From Variovorax sp. 54 (GTDB lineage: Bacteria; Pseudomonadota; Gammaproteobacteria; Burkholderiales; Burkholderiaceae_C): a stretch of DNA of 64,000 bases. Positions 55,412-63,871 of this stretch are shown here, piece after piece. Numbering within the stretch: position 1 is the stretch's first letter; each line of letters begins with the position of its first letter. The notes under the pieces were generated by a model. It worked only from the letters and a program-made list of their open reading frames with translations. It had not been told where the DNA came from and made no database searches. A program made the position numbers and the translations under genes. The DNA lies in the NCBI RefSeq assembly GCF_002754375.1, contig NZ_PEFF01000001.1, positions 5,411,501-5,475,500 on the forward strand. Direction: 5' to 3'.

Positions 55412-55622
55412 GGGGAAATCCTCACAACGAACACGACGACGAAGCGGACGAGGCTCTTCCGCGCGGCACAGGGCCGAAGGCGGAAAGAAGGTCGGACGCT
55501 GGGGAAGTGGTGCGTTGCCCGGGCCGATCGATCAAGCGATCGGGGCCAGGGCGCGCGACCGCGCGGGGCAGGTGCCCGACGGTCGATGTGCGCTGAAGAA
55601 AAAAGGAGGCTGACCGCCGGGC

Positions 55623-55748
55623 TCAGGGATGTGCGAGGGTCTGCTGCGACCTCGCCGTCATTGCAGCGGGCGCGCGCACGCGCGCATCGCCCGGGGCCGC
55701 GCAGGCCGCCGTGCGATCGAAACCGGCAATGAAAACCATGACGTTCAT
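55623..55748 (-). CDS. Possible leaderless short ORF upstream of the GNAT gene
   Basis: A 41-codon frame starts MNVMVFIAGFDRTAAC. Its ATG lies 7 bases after a TACAAT box with a well-spaced -35, so the transcript would start at or next to the ATG, without room for a ribosome binding site. It ends 211 bases before the GNAT start. The rest of the 426-base gap (55412-55837) shows nothing else convincing. It could be a regulatory leader peptide or chance. Confidence 0.35.
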   Translation of the reverse strand: MNVMVFIAGFDRTAACAAPGDARVRAPAAMTARSQQTLAHP

Positions 55749-55755
55749 AGGGTCG

Positions 55756-55784
55756 ATTGTAGGAGGCCGGGGGCGTTCGGGCAA
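55756..55784 (-). promoter_or_regulatory. Sigma-70-like promoter upstream of the short ORF and GNAT gene
   Basis: On the minus strand TTGCCC (55779-55784) and TACAAT (55756-55761) are separated by exactly 17 bases. TACAAT differs from consensus at one position, notable in such GC-rich DNA. The ATG of the short ORF begins 7 bases downstream. Confidence 0.5.
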
Positions 55785-55837
55785 CCAAAGCCCCCGCGGT
55801 CTCTGCCAGATTGGGTTGCGCGGCTGCCGCGTAGTGC

Positions 55838-57058
55838 TCAGTGAAGCTCGTCAGCCGCGTGGATCGTCTCGCGCACGCGCGGGTAGATCTGCGTGTTCCA
55901 TTTGCTGCCGCTGAACACGCCGTAGTGCCCGACGCCGGCCTGCAGGTGGTGCGTCTTGAGGTACGGGCGGATGCCGCTGCACAGGTCTTGCGCGGCCACG
56001 GTCTGGCCGACCGCGCAGATGTCGTCGCGCTCGCCTTCCACCGTGAGCAGCGCGGTGCGGCGGATGGCTGCGGGGTTCACGGTGCGGCCGGCCACGGTGA
56101 GCACGCCGCGCGGCAGGTCGTAGGTCTGGAACACGCGCTCGACGGTCTCCAGGTAGAACTCGGCCGGCAGGTCGTTCACTGCCAGGTACTCGTCGTAGAA
56201 GTCGGCGATGGTGCGGGCCTTGTCGAGCTCGCCTTCGACGAGCAGGCGCTCCATGTCCTCGAACTGCTTCTTGTGGCGCTCGGGGTTCATGCTCATGAAG
56301 GCCGTGAGCTGCAGAAAGCCCGGGTACACGCGCCGCATCGCGCCCGCATGCGGCCACGGCACATGGCTGATGAGGTTGCGGCGAAACCACTCGATGGGCT
56401 TGCTGGTCGCGAGCACGTTCACGCCGGTTGGGTTGATGCGGCAATCGACCGGGCCCGCCATCAGCGTGAGGCTGCGCGGCGTGGCCGGATGGTCGTCTTC
56501 CGCCATGAGCGCGGTCGCGGCCAGTGCGGCCACGCAGGGCTGGCACACGGCGACCATGTGCGCGCCCGGGCCCATGGCTTCGACGAAGCGGACCAGCTGC
56601 AGCGTGTAGTCGTCGAGTCCGAAGCCGCCGTGCCACAGCGGCACGTCGCGCGCGTTGTGCCAGTCGGTCAGGTACACGTCGTGGTCGCGCAGCAGGGTGC
56701 GCACGGTTTCGCGCAGGAGCGTCGCGAAATGGCCCGACAGTGGTGCGACCAGCAGCACGCGCGGGTGCACCGCTTCGGTGTGCGCCTTGCGAAAGTGCAG
56801 CAAGGTGCCGAAAGGCGAGACCAGTGCGACCTCTTCGTGCACGGGCACGTCGGTGCCGTCGACCATGACCGAGTCGATGCCGTAGTCGGGCCGCGTGTGG
56901 GTGAGCCGCATGCGCGAGAAGACCTCGCAGCGCGCGGCCATGCGCCGCAGCGCGGTGCGATCCGTGCCGTCCTGCCAGAGTGCGCGGCCCAGGTACTGCG
57001 CGGTGAGTCGCCATGGCGAGAGCAGGTCGGCCTGGTTCTGGTAAGCGCGGTACAGCAT
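55838..57058 (-). CDS. phaZ: Intracellular polyhydroxyalkanoate depolymerase
   Basis: The product is 406 residues from ATG 57058. It breaks down stored PHB granules. The catalytic Cys sits in the lipase-box-like MVAVCQPCVAAL, the Cys form typical of intracellular PhaZ. Other family words: MLYRAYQNQADLLSPWR at the start, VYLTDWHNARDVPLWHGGF, and the closing His in AGVGHYGVFSG. No signal peptide. Presence implies PHB storage, as expected for this bacterial group. Confidence 0.92.
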   Translation of the reverse strand: MLYRAYQNQADLLSPWRLTAQYLGRALWQDGTDRTALRRMAARCEVFSRMRLTHTRPDYGIDSVMVDGTDVPVHEEVALVSPFGTLLHFRKAHTEAVHPRVLLVAPLSGHFATLLRETVRTLLRDHDVYLTDWHNARDVPLWHGGFGLDDYTLQLVRFVEAMGPGAHMVAVCQPCVAALAATALMAEDDHPATPRSLTLMAGPVDCRINPTGVNVLATSKPIEWFRRNLISHVPWPHAGAMRRVYPGFLQLTAFMSMNPERHKKQFEDMERLLVEGELDKARTIADFYDEYLAVNDLPAEFYLETVERVFQTYDLPRGVLTVAGRTVNPAAIRRTALLTVEGERDDICAVGQTVAAQDLCSGIRPYLKTHHLQAGVGHYGVFSGSKWNTQIYPRVRETIHAADELH

Positions 57059-57149
57059 GCATCGGTTGCAGGCAAGTTGTGGGCCAACACGCACGGCATC
57101 TCATGGCACGGCGCTTGCACACACCCCGCATCGTCCAAGGAGTGTCGCG

Positions 57150-57806
57150 ATGGCCAAACCCGTTCTCACGATCAGCAGCAAGAACTACGGCGCGTGGTCG
57201 CTGCGCGGCTGGCTGGTGTGCAGGCTCGCGGGGCTGGACTTCAGCGAGAAGGTCATCCCGCCCGACGATCCGGCCATGAAGGCCGAGATGCTGTTGCTGT
57301 CGTCGTCGATGCTGGTGCCCTCGCTGCAGCACGGCGGCATCAAGGTGTGGGACACGCTGGCCATCGGCGAATACCTGAACGAGATCAAGCCCAAGGTCGG
57401 CCTGCTGCCTGCCGACGCCGCGGCACGCGCGCACTGCCGCGCCATCTGCGGCGAGATGCACTCGGGCTTCGCCTCGATGCGCGGCGCGCTGCCGATGAAC
57501 ATCAAGGCCCGCTTCAAGAACTTCAAGGTGTGGTCGCGCGCGCAGGGCGACATCGACCGCATCGTCGCCATCTGGCGCGAGTGCCTCAAGGCCTACGGCG
57601 GCCCCTTCCTGTTCGGCAAGCAGCCCGGCATGGCCGACGCGATGTACGCGCCCGTGGTCACGCGCTTCCTGAGCTACGACGTGGCGCTCGACAGCACCTG
57701 CGCCGCCTACTGCAAGCGCGTGATGGAGCTGCCCGCCATGAAGGAATGGGTGGCCGCCGCGCTGCAGGAGCCCGACGAGATCGACGAGCTCGACGCCGAG
57801 TTCTGA
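57150..57806 (+). CDS. Glutathione S-transferase-like protein
   Basis: The product is 218 residues from ATG 57150 with AAGGAG upstream. The thioredoxin-like N-terminal half has SSKNYGAWSLRGWLVCRLAG and, at the glutathione-binding turn, LVPSLQHGGIKVWDTLAIGEYL. The C-terminal half is helical. The SSKNYSxWS-like start is typical of a bacterial GST group of unknown substrate. It is divergent from phaZ (91-base spacer). Confidence 0.87.
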   Translation: MAKPVLTISSKNYGAWSLRGWLVCRLAGLDFSEKVIPPDDPAMKAEMLLLSSSMLVPSLQHGGIKVWDTLAIGEYLNEIKPKVGLLPADAAARAHCRAICGEMHSGFASMRGALPMNIKARFKNFKVWSRAQGDIDRIVAIWRECLKAYGGPFLFGKQPGMADAMYAPVVTRFLSYDVALDSTCAAYCKRVMELPAMKEWVAAALQEPDEIDELDAEF

Positions 57807-57813
57807 CGCTTGT

Positions 57814-58641
57814 TCAGGGGCTCGCGGGCGGCAGGCCGAGGCCTTCTTGTCGCAGCCGGCGCTCGATGCTCTGCGCCGCCTGCTGCAGGTCGCCCAGGTG
57901 CGCCGTCACGATCTCGCGCTCGCTCTTCACCGTCGGCAGCCACGCGCAGCTGAGGCACCCCACCACCTGCTCGCCCAGCCGCACCGGCACCGACACCGCA
58001 CCGAAGCGGTCGGGCGAATCGAGGCTGGTGGACGTGGGGTCGCGCGCCGCGTAGCCCTGGTCGCGTGCGTGCGCCACCATGCGGCGGATGCTGTCGGGGC
58101 GCCTCGCGCCGCGGTCGAAATCGTTCGGTGAGCGCGCCAGTGCGGCGAGGATTTCTCGCCGCTCCTCTTCGGGGCAGAACGCAAGGTAGCAACGCCCGAG
58201 CGACGACAACAGCATCGGCGGGCGAAAGCCCAGCGCGCGGTAGTTCACGGCGAGGCCGTTGCGCGGCCGGTCGGTGTCGAGGATCAGCATGGCCGTGCCG
58301 TCGCGCACGCCGAGGTCGATCGGCCACGGCACCAGCCGCTGCAGCGTGGCACGCGGTGATGCGGCCAACGCTGTGAGGCGCGTGCGCCACGCCGCTGCGG
58401 CGCCTGACTGGCCGGTGGCCGAAGTGGGCACGTAGCGTTTTTCCAGCTCGTTGCGCTCCACCCAGCCGGCCTGCTGCAGCGTCTTCAGGATGCGCAGCAG
58501 CGTGGCCTTTGACATGCCGGTCTGCCGGTGCAGCTCCTGCAGCGTGACGGCCGACGAACGCTGGATCGCCAGCATCACGTCGAGCCCGCGGCGCAGTGCG
58601 TCGATCGACTTCACGCTCTGCGCGCCGGTGGTGTCTGACAT
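57814..58641 (-). CDS. IclR-family regulator of the Bug/Rieske unit
   Basis: The product is 275 residues from ATG 58641. HTH: ALRRGLDVMLAIQRSSAVTL and TGMSKATLLRILKTLQQAGW. The effector domain begins near LVPWPIDLGVRDG and includes RPPMLLSSLGRCYLAFCPEE. It is divergent from the Bug receptor, and the spacer contains a perfect dyad. Control of the Bug-Rieske pair in response to an aromatic acid is the likely role. Confidence 0.9.
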   Translation of the reverse strand: MSDTTGAQSVKSIDALRRGLDVMLAIQRSSAVTLQELHRQTGMSKATLLRILKTLQQAGWVERNELEKRYVPTSATGQSGAAAAWRTRLTALAASPRATLQRLVPWPIDLGVRDGTAMLILDTDRPRNGLAVNYRALGFRPPMLLSSLGRCYLAFCPEEERREILAALARSPNDFDRGARRPDSIRRMVAHARDQGYAARDPTSTSLDSPDRFGAVSVPVRLGEQVVGCLSCAWLPTVKSEREIVTAHLGDLQQAAQSIERRLRQEGLGLPPASP

Positions 58642-58662
58642 GCCGCCTCCGAAGAAAAAAGG

Positions 58663-58675
58663 TTCACTGAGTGAA
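58663..58675. promoter_or_regulatory. Perfect dyad, candidate IclR operator
   Basis: TTCACTGAGTGAA is a 6-1-6 palindrome 21 bases upstream of the IclR start codon and within the 115-base spacer to the Bug gene. A TATAT follows directly on the plus strand, so the site could block or activate the Bug-Rieske promoter. Confidence 0.5.
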
Positions 58676-58756
58676 ACTATATCTTCTGGCAGCGCGGCGG
58701 CATTCCTACAGTCCGATGACACCCAACGTCGTCCCACCGAGAAGGAAAACAACATC

Positions 58757-59740
58757 ATGTTTCACCAACGAAACGCGCTCCTTGCCGCTGCAGGAGCCAT
58801 TCTTTTGCTGTGTGTCGCCACGGCGTCCCTGGCGCAGTCGTGGCCGACGAAGCCGATCACCATCGTCGTCGCCTACCCGGCCGGCGGCGACACCGACGCC
58901 ATCGCGCGTGCCTACGCCGAGAAGCTCGCGCAGCGCGTCGGGCAGCCGGTGCTCGTCGACAACCGCCCCGGCGCGAGCGGCATGATCGGCAACGCCTGGG
59001 TCGCGAAGGCACCGGCCGACGGCTACACGCTGCTCTTCACGCCCAGCACCTTCCCCATCGCGCAGCACGTGCTGAAGGCCGGCCCCGGCGTGGCGCACGA
59101 CGTGGTGAAAGACTTCACCCCCATCGTGAAGACCGGCAACATCCCGGTGCTGATGGTCACGGCGCCCACGAGCGGCATCCAGAACGTGGCGCAGCTCGTG
59201 GCCGGCGCCAAGGCCGGCAAGGCCTTCACCTACGGCACGCCGGGCACGGGCTCGCCGATGCACATCGCGGGCGAGCTCTTCAACAAGGACGCAGGCATTG
59301 CCATCGCGCATGCGCCGTACCGCGGCGTGGCGCCGGTGGTCAACGACACGTTGGGCGGCCACGTGAGCGTGGGCTGGATCACGCCCGGCGCGGTGGCGGC
59401 CCACATTGCCGCCGGCAAGCTGGTGCCGCTGGCCGTGGCCGAGCGCCAGCGCACGAAGCTCATGCCCCACGTGCCCACCTTCCTGGAGCTGGGCTACCGC
59501 GACATGGACGTGAGCGCCTGGATGGGCCTGCTCGGGCCGAAGGCCCTGCCGGCCGAGGTCGTGCAGACGCTCAACCGCCACTTCAACGAGATCCTGAAGA
59601 TGCCCGACGTGCAGGCCCGCATGGCCGCGCTGGGCATCGAGCCCGTGGGCGGCGCACCGGCCGTGCTGGCACAGCAGATCAGCGACGACGACCAGCGCTT
59701 CGGCAAGCTGGTGCGCGAGTTCGGCATCCGCGCCGATTGA
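58757..59740 (+). CDS. Bug-family (TctC-like) periplasmic receptor next to a Rieske oxygenase
   Basis: The product is 327 residues from ATG 58757, signal peptide ending TASLAQ. Bug signatures: ITIVVAYPAGGDTDAIARAY, APADGYTLLFTPSTFPIA and YGTPGTGSPMHIAGELF. It is followed 29 bases later by the Rieske oxygenase gene. No membrane subunits are present. It likely senses or delivers the aromatic substrate of that oxygenase. Confidence 0.92.
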   Translation: MFHQRNALLAAAGAILLLCVATASLAQSWPTKPITIVVAYPAGGDTDAIARAYAEKLAQRVGQPVLVDNRPGASGMIGNAWVAKAPADGYTLLFTPSTFPIAQHVLKAGPGVAHDVVKDFTPIVKTGNIPVLMVTAPTSGIQNVAQLVAGAKAGKAFTYGTPGTGSPMHIAGELFNKDAGIAIAHAPYRGVAPVVNDTLGGHVSVGWITPGAVAAHIAAGKLVPLAVAERQRTKLMPHVPTFLELGYRDMDVSAWMGLLGPKALPAEVVQTLNRHFNEILKMPDVQARMAALGIEPVGGAPAVLAQQISDDDQRFGKLVREFGIRAD

Positions 59741-59769
59741 CGACAAGCAGACAGACAAGGAGACGATGC

Positions 59770-61104
59770 ATGTTGAGCGAAGAAAAGAACCGCCTGCTGA
59801 CCGAAGTGGGTCCGGGCAAGCCCATGGGCGACTACCTGCGCCGCTACTGGCACCCGATCGCCGGTGCCAGCGAGTTCGACGACAAGGCCGTGAAGCCGCT
59901 GCGCATCCTCGGCGAAGACCTGGTGCTCTACAAGGACCTGAGCGGCAACTACGGCCTCGTCGATCGGCGCTGCCCGCACCGCAACGCCGACATGTCGTAC
60001 GGCTACGTGGAGAAATGCGGCCTGCGCTGCAGCTACCACGGCTGGCAGTACGACACGAGCGGCCAGTGCATCCACCAGCCCTTTGAAGAAACGCTGGACC
60101 CCGACGCGCGCATGCGCAAGAACACGAAGATCAAGGCCTACCCTGTGCAGGAAAAGGCCGGCCTGCTGTGGGCCTACATGGGCCCGCAGCCCGCGCCGCT
60201 GCTGCCCGACTGGGAACTCTTCAACTGCAGGAACGGTTTCGCGCAGGCCGTGTTCGCCGAGATTCCCTGCAACTGGTTCCAGTGCCAGGAAAACTCCATC
60301 GACCCCGTGCACTTCGAGTGGACGCACAACAACTGGACCACGCGCCTGCAGGGCGACGAAGGCCCCTACGTGCCCACGCACCTGAAGCTGGCCTTCGAAG
60401 AGTTCGAGCACGGCTTTGTCTACAAGCGCCTGCGCGGCGGCGAGCGCGAAGACAACGTGATGTGGACCACGGGCCGCGTCACGCTGTGGCCCAACGGGTT
60501 CTTTCTCGGGCACCACTTCGAATGGCGCGTGCCCATCGACGACCACCACACGCTGAGCGTGCTGTGGGTGCTCAGCCGCGTGCCCACCGAGCAGGAGCCG
60601 TATGTGCAGGAACGCATTCCCTCGTGGTACGGCCCCATCAAAGATTCGATCACGGGCCGCTGGATCACCAGCCATGTCGCCAACCAGGACTTCGTCGTGT
60701 GGGTGGGGCAGGGCACCGTGACCGACCGCACGCGCGAGAAGCTGGGCCAGAGCGACAAGGGCATCGTGATGATGCGCCGGCGTTTTTTTGAAGAGCTCGA
60801 GTCGATGCAGTCCGACCCGTCGCACGAGCCCAAGGGCCTGATCCGCGACCCCGAGAAGAACCACGACGTGTGCCTGCCGTCGGCCTGCCGCGACGAGATG
60901 CTGCACGGCCTGCCGCGCGAGGAACTGGCGGCGCATCCGCTGCTGGGGCCGTACCTGAAGGACTTCTTCGGGCAGGCCGGGCAGCCTGACGATGTGCGTG
61001 CGGCCTACGAGAAGGCCATCGGCCAGAAGGTCGAGGGCGCGAGTTTCTTCAAGGTACACGGGGGCGCGTCGGACGCCGAGGTGGAAACGCAAGAAGCTGC
61101 GTAA
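59770..61104 (+). CDS. Rieske oxygenase, phthalate-4,5-dioxygenase-like large subunit
   Basis: The product is 444 residues from ATG 59770. Rieske ligands: RRCPHRNADM (Cys68, His70) and RCSYHGWQYD (Cys87, His90). The mononuclear iron site lies in QENSIDPVHFEWTH (Asp178, His181, His186). Length and motif style fit the phthalate dioxygenase-type single-oxygenase group, which need a separate reductase; none lies adjacent. The substrate is probably an aromatic carboxylate or related compound taken up via the upstream receptor. Confidence 0.9.
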   Translation: MLSEEKNRLLTEVGPGKPMGDYLRRYWHPIAGASEFDDKAVKPLRILGEDLVLYKDLSGNYGLVDRRCPHRNADMSYGYVEKCGLRCSYHGWQYDTSGQCIHQPFEETLDPDARMRKNTKIKAYPVQEKAGLLWAYMGPQPAPLLPDWELFNCRNGFAQAVFAEIPCNWFQCQENSIDPVHFEWTHNNWTTRLQGDEGPYVPTHLKLAFEEFEHGFVYKRLRGGEREDNVMWTTGRVTLWPNGFFLGHHFEWRVPIDDHHTLSVLWVLSRVPTEQEPYVQERIPSWYGPIKDSITGRWITSHVANQDFVVWVGQGTVTDRTREKLGQSDKGIVMMRRRFFEELESMQSDPSHEPKGLIRDPEKNHDVCLPSACRDEMLHGLPREELAAHPLLGPYLKDFFGQAGQPDDVRAAYEKAIGQKVEGASFFKVHGGASDAEVETQEAA

Positions 61105-61187
61105 CGCACGCTGTGATCCGGGTCTTTGCGCCGGGGCTCGCGGTGTTGCGCACAGCGTGTGAACATCCCTTGTCGGGAGCACACGCC

Positions 61188-61835
61188 GTGAAGTTTCGTG
61201 ATCGCGCACAGGCCGGCCGCCAGCTCGCTGCGTTGCTGCAGCGGCGCGGCGGTTTTCCGGACGCCGTGGTGCTGGCGCTGCCGCGCGGCGGCGTGCCGGT
61301 GGCCTTCGAGGTGGCGTGCGCGCTGCGCTTGCCGCTCGACGTGCTGGTGGTCCGCAAGCTCGGCCTGCCTGAACAACCCGAGTACGCCTTCGGCGCGCTC
61401 GCGGGCGATGGCGTGCCCGAGATCGACGCGCACCTGGTGCGCACGCTGGACCTGCGGCCGTCGGAGATCGACGCCGTGGTCCGCGCCGAACGCGCCGAGC
61501 TGGCGCGCCGCACGCAGGTCTACCGAGGTGCTCGCCCGGCGTGCGATGTGCAAGGCCGCACGGTGCTCGTGATCGACGACGGGCTTGCCACCGGCGCCAC
61601 GATGCGCGCGGCCGTTCGCGGGCTGCGGCGGCAGGGCGCCGGCACCATCGTCGCCGCCGTGCCTGTGGGCTCGCCCGAGGCCTGCGAGGTCTTGCAGCGC
61701 GAAGCCGACGATGTGCTGTGCGTGCGCTGTCCCACGGTGTTTCGGGCGGTCGGCGCCTGGTACGGCGACTTCTCGCAGACGACGGATGAAGAGGTGTGCG
61801 CGCTGCTGGCGCAAGCGCGCAGCGAAGCGCTCTAG
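61188..61835 (+). CDS. Phosphoribosyltransferase-domain protein
   Basis: The product is 215 residues from GTG 61188 (VKFRDRAQAGRQLA), chosen because family members start with this RFRDR-like motif and GGGAG stands 7 bases before; a longer frame from 61113 is not needed. The PRPP-binding loop is VLVIDDGLATGATMRA. The same family often lies by dienelactone hydrolase genes; its substrate is not known. It overlaps the convergent gene by 4 bases. Confidence 0.85.
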   Translation: MKFRDRAQAGRQLAALLQRRGGFPDAVVLALPRGGVPVAFEVACALRLPLDVLVVRKLGLPEQPEYAFGALAGDGVPEIDAHLVRTLDLRPSEIDAVVRAERAELARRTQVYRGARPACDVQGRTVLVIDDGLATGATMRAAVRGLRRQGAGTIVAAVPVGSPEACEVLQREADDVLCVRCPTVFRAVGAWYGDFSQTTDEEVCALLAQARSEAL

Positions 61836-62179
61836 CGCCGGAACATCCGCAGGTCGAGCGCGCTTTCTTCGCCCAGCCACATCGCATGCGTCGTGTGGTC
61901 CGCGAAGTCGTCGCCGGTCACGCCGTGCACGAAGATGTCGAGGCCGTTGCGGTTGGCGTCGAGCCAGCCGATGACCTCGTCGAACTCGGCGGCGTCGAAG
62001 GCCAACTGACAGCTCCAGTGCGGGTGCGGGCCGACGAGGCGTTCGTGCACGCGGCCCACCACCACCATCAGCTCGTGGCCCGCCCGCTCGCAGAGGGCGC
62101 GCGCCTGCGCCACCGTATCGGGTGCGAAGTAGATGTGGGCGTGGTACTGGGCGTAGAGGTTTTCGGGGCGGCGCGGCAT
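61832..62179 (-). CDS. DOPA 4,5-dioxygenase-family protein
   Basis: The product has 115 residues. It matches the small DOPA dioxygenase family: YHAHIYFAPDTVAQARAL at the start, VGPHPHWSCQLAF in the middle and DIFVHGVTGDDFADHTTHA at the end, with His residues that can bind iron. Fungal and plant homologues open the catechol ring of DOPA; bacterial function is unproven. It follows the DUF4166 gene by 7 bases. Confidence 0.85.
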   Translation of the reverse strand: MPRRPENLYAQYHAHIYFAPDTVAQARALCERAGHELMVVVGRVHERLVGPHPHWSCQLAFDAAEFDEVIGWLDANRNGLDIFVHGVTGDDFADHTTHAMWLGEESALDLRMFRR

Positions 62180-62186
62180 GGTGGGC

Positions 62187-62804
62187 TCATTGTGAACCGA
62201 GGCGGAAGCGGCCGCTGTAGCGAAACACGTCGCCGAACCAGCGGTGGCGCAGCAGCATCTTCATGGTGAAGTGGTCGGGGTCGGACGGGTCGGGCCGTTC
62301 CTCGACATAGGCGGTGCCGAGAAAGAGGCCCAGCGGCAGCGGAATGCGCAGCCCCGCGATGCGCCAGATGTAGCCCCTGTCGCGGAACACCACCGCGCCG
62401 TCTTCCGCGCTCACCGCCAGGCGCATGCCGATGCCGAAGCGCACGTATTCGATCACCTCGCTACCTTGCCTCGCGTCGTGTTCCATGTGCGAACGGAAAT
62501 GGAAGGGCGGCCTGCCCGGGAAGTGGAAGACGCGGTCCCAGTAGAGGCGGGCGTTGTCGGGGTGGCAGCGGTAGTGCACCTCGATCGGCACGTGGGTACC
62601 CTGGTGCGGCACCAGCGCGCCGAACAGCCGGCCGAAGGGCATCAGCAACGCGGCCCACGGGGCGTGCCAGACCTCGCTCATGGCGCCGCGCACGCACACG
62701 TAGTCGTCGGAGAACGGCGCCATCGTGTAGTGGCGGCGGATGACGTCGCCGAGCTGGTTCCATGCGGGGCCGAGCGCCTGCTGGAAGACGGGGGGCGCGC
62801 TCAT
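62187..62804 (-). CDS. DUF4166 protein
   Basis: The product has 205 residues with FQQALGPAWNQLGDVIRRHY at the start and HVPIEVHYRCHPDNARLYW, FHFRSHMEHD later, the pattern of DUF4166. Function unknown. It overlaps the SRPBCC membrane gene upstream by 4 bases and continues to the DOPA dioxygenase-like gene, so the minus-strand genes from the window edge to 61832 look like one operon. Confidence 0.8.
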   Translation of the reverse strand: MSAPPVFQQALGPAWNQLGDVIRRHYTMAPFSDDYVCVRGAMSEVWHAPWAALLMPFGRLFGALVPHQGTHVPIEVHYRCHPDNARLYWDRVFHFPGRPPFHFRSHMEHDARQGSEVIEYVRFGIGMRLAVSAEDGAVVFRDRGYIWRIAGLRIPLPLGLFLGTAYVEERPDPSDPDHFTMKMLLRHRWFGDVFRYSGRFRLGSQ

Positions 62805-63841
62805 CCTGCCACCGCCACGGTGGCTTCACTGCGCGCCTTGTAGAAGCGCAGGATGTTCTCGGAAGCGTCGCCAAGCAGGAACTGCATGACCGGGTCCGCA
62901 TACCAGTTGAAGCGCGTGCTCAGCCGCCACGACACCGCGACGCGCAGCTCGGTGCCACCGTCGCGCGGGGTCAGCGTGTAGGTGGCGTCGCGCAGGTCGA
63001 AGTACTGGCCGCCGATCATCACGTGGTCGTCGAGCGCGCCGGCAGGGAAGGACTCGGGCGTGAAGCGGAAGCGCCACTTCAGCAGGCGGTTGGGTTGCCA
63101 CTCGGTGACGACCTCTTCGAAGTGCACGTTCTTCTGCCACCGCACCTGGCGCACGCGGCCCGCGGGCGTGTCGACGGTCACGCCCGACACCGGCATCGGC
63201 ACGCCGGCGCGGTAGGCCCACGCGTCGCCGACTTCGCTGGGGCGGATGTCGCGCGCGGCGTTGAGTTCGTGCCACACGCGTTCGGCCGGCGCGGCAATGA
63301 AGAGCGTGCGCGAGGTGTTCGAGAACTGGTCCGGGTTGGGCCATTGCGGCTCGATGCCGCCGAGCAGCAGCGGCACCAGGGCGAAGCTGTACAGCGCGGG
63401 CTTGGGCCAGTTGGTGATCCGGCACACGATGCCCATGGCCAGCCCGCCGACGCTGCCCATCACCGCGAACAGCGGCACGATGAAGGCGGCGCAGATGATG
63501 CCCTCGATGAACACCATCAGCGTGCCGCCGACGAACAGCGCGGTGGCCACCCACGGCGCCCAGAGGTAGTAGCCCCAGCTGCGCCGCTCGATGCGCTCGG
63601 CCATGTACACCGTGACCGCGCCGCACGCCGCGGGCGCGAGATAGACGAAGGAGCCCAGCATGGCCGAGAAGGGCTCGCCGGGCCCGCCGCCGAAGACGAT
63701 GCGCAGCACGAACGCGATCGCCGCGCCGGCGAACATGGGCCAGAACCAGCCGAAGGGCATGCCGCGCACGGGCTTCTTGGCCGGCACTTCGTCGTTAGGG
63801 GCCAGATCGGCGAGCTTGCTTTCTTCGGGATCGGTGCGCAT
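62801..63841 (-). CDS. Membrane protein with C-terminal SRPBCC-like domain
   Basis: The product is 346 residues. Residues 1-25 are polar; four membrane segments follow (about 28-160, e.g. GWFWPMFAGAAIAFVLRIVF). The second half begins with TSRTLFIAAPAERVWHELNA, a typical SRPBCC/polyketide-cyclase start, and ends in a long helix before ENILRFYKARSEA. It may bind a hydrophobic ligand at the membrane; the role is not known. Its stop overlaps the DUF4166 start by 4 bases. Confidence 0.78.
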   Translation of the reverse strand: MRTDPEESKLADLAPNDEVPAKKPVRGMPFGWFWPMFAGAAIAFVLRIVFGGGPGEPFSAMLGSFVYLAPAACGAVTVYMAERIERRSWGYYLWAPWVATALFVGGTLMVFIEGIICAAFIVPLFAVMGSVGGLAMGIVCRITNWPKPALYSFALVPLLLGGIEPQWPNPDQFSNTSRTLFIAAPAERVWHELNAARDIRPSEVGDAWAYRAGVPMPVSGVTVDTPAGRVRQVRWQKNVHFEEVVTEWQPNRLLKWRFRFTPESFPAGALDDHVMIGGQYFDLRDATYTLTPRDGGTELRVAVSWRLSTRFNWYADPVMQFLLGDASENILRFYKARSEATVAVAG

Positions 63842-63871
63842 GGAAACCTCTTCTCCTTTTCTTGTGGGGGC

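Noticed and set aside
55629..55844. Plus-strand 71-codon frame in the GNAT/phaZ spacer
   Set aside because: It is Arg-rich with no ribosome binding site at the right distance and overlaps the phaZ end; no support beyond being open.
61113..61187. N-terminal extension of the phosphoribosyltransferase from GTG 61113
   Set aside because: The added 25 residues do not look like part of the domain, while GTG 61188 has a ribosome binding site and the family's usual start.
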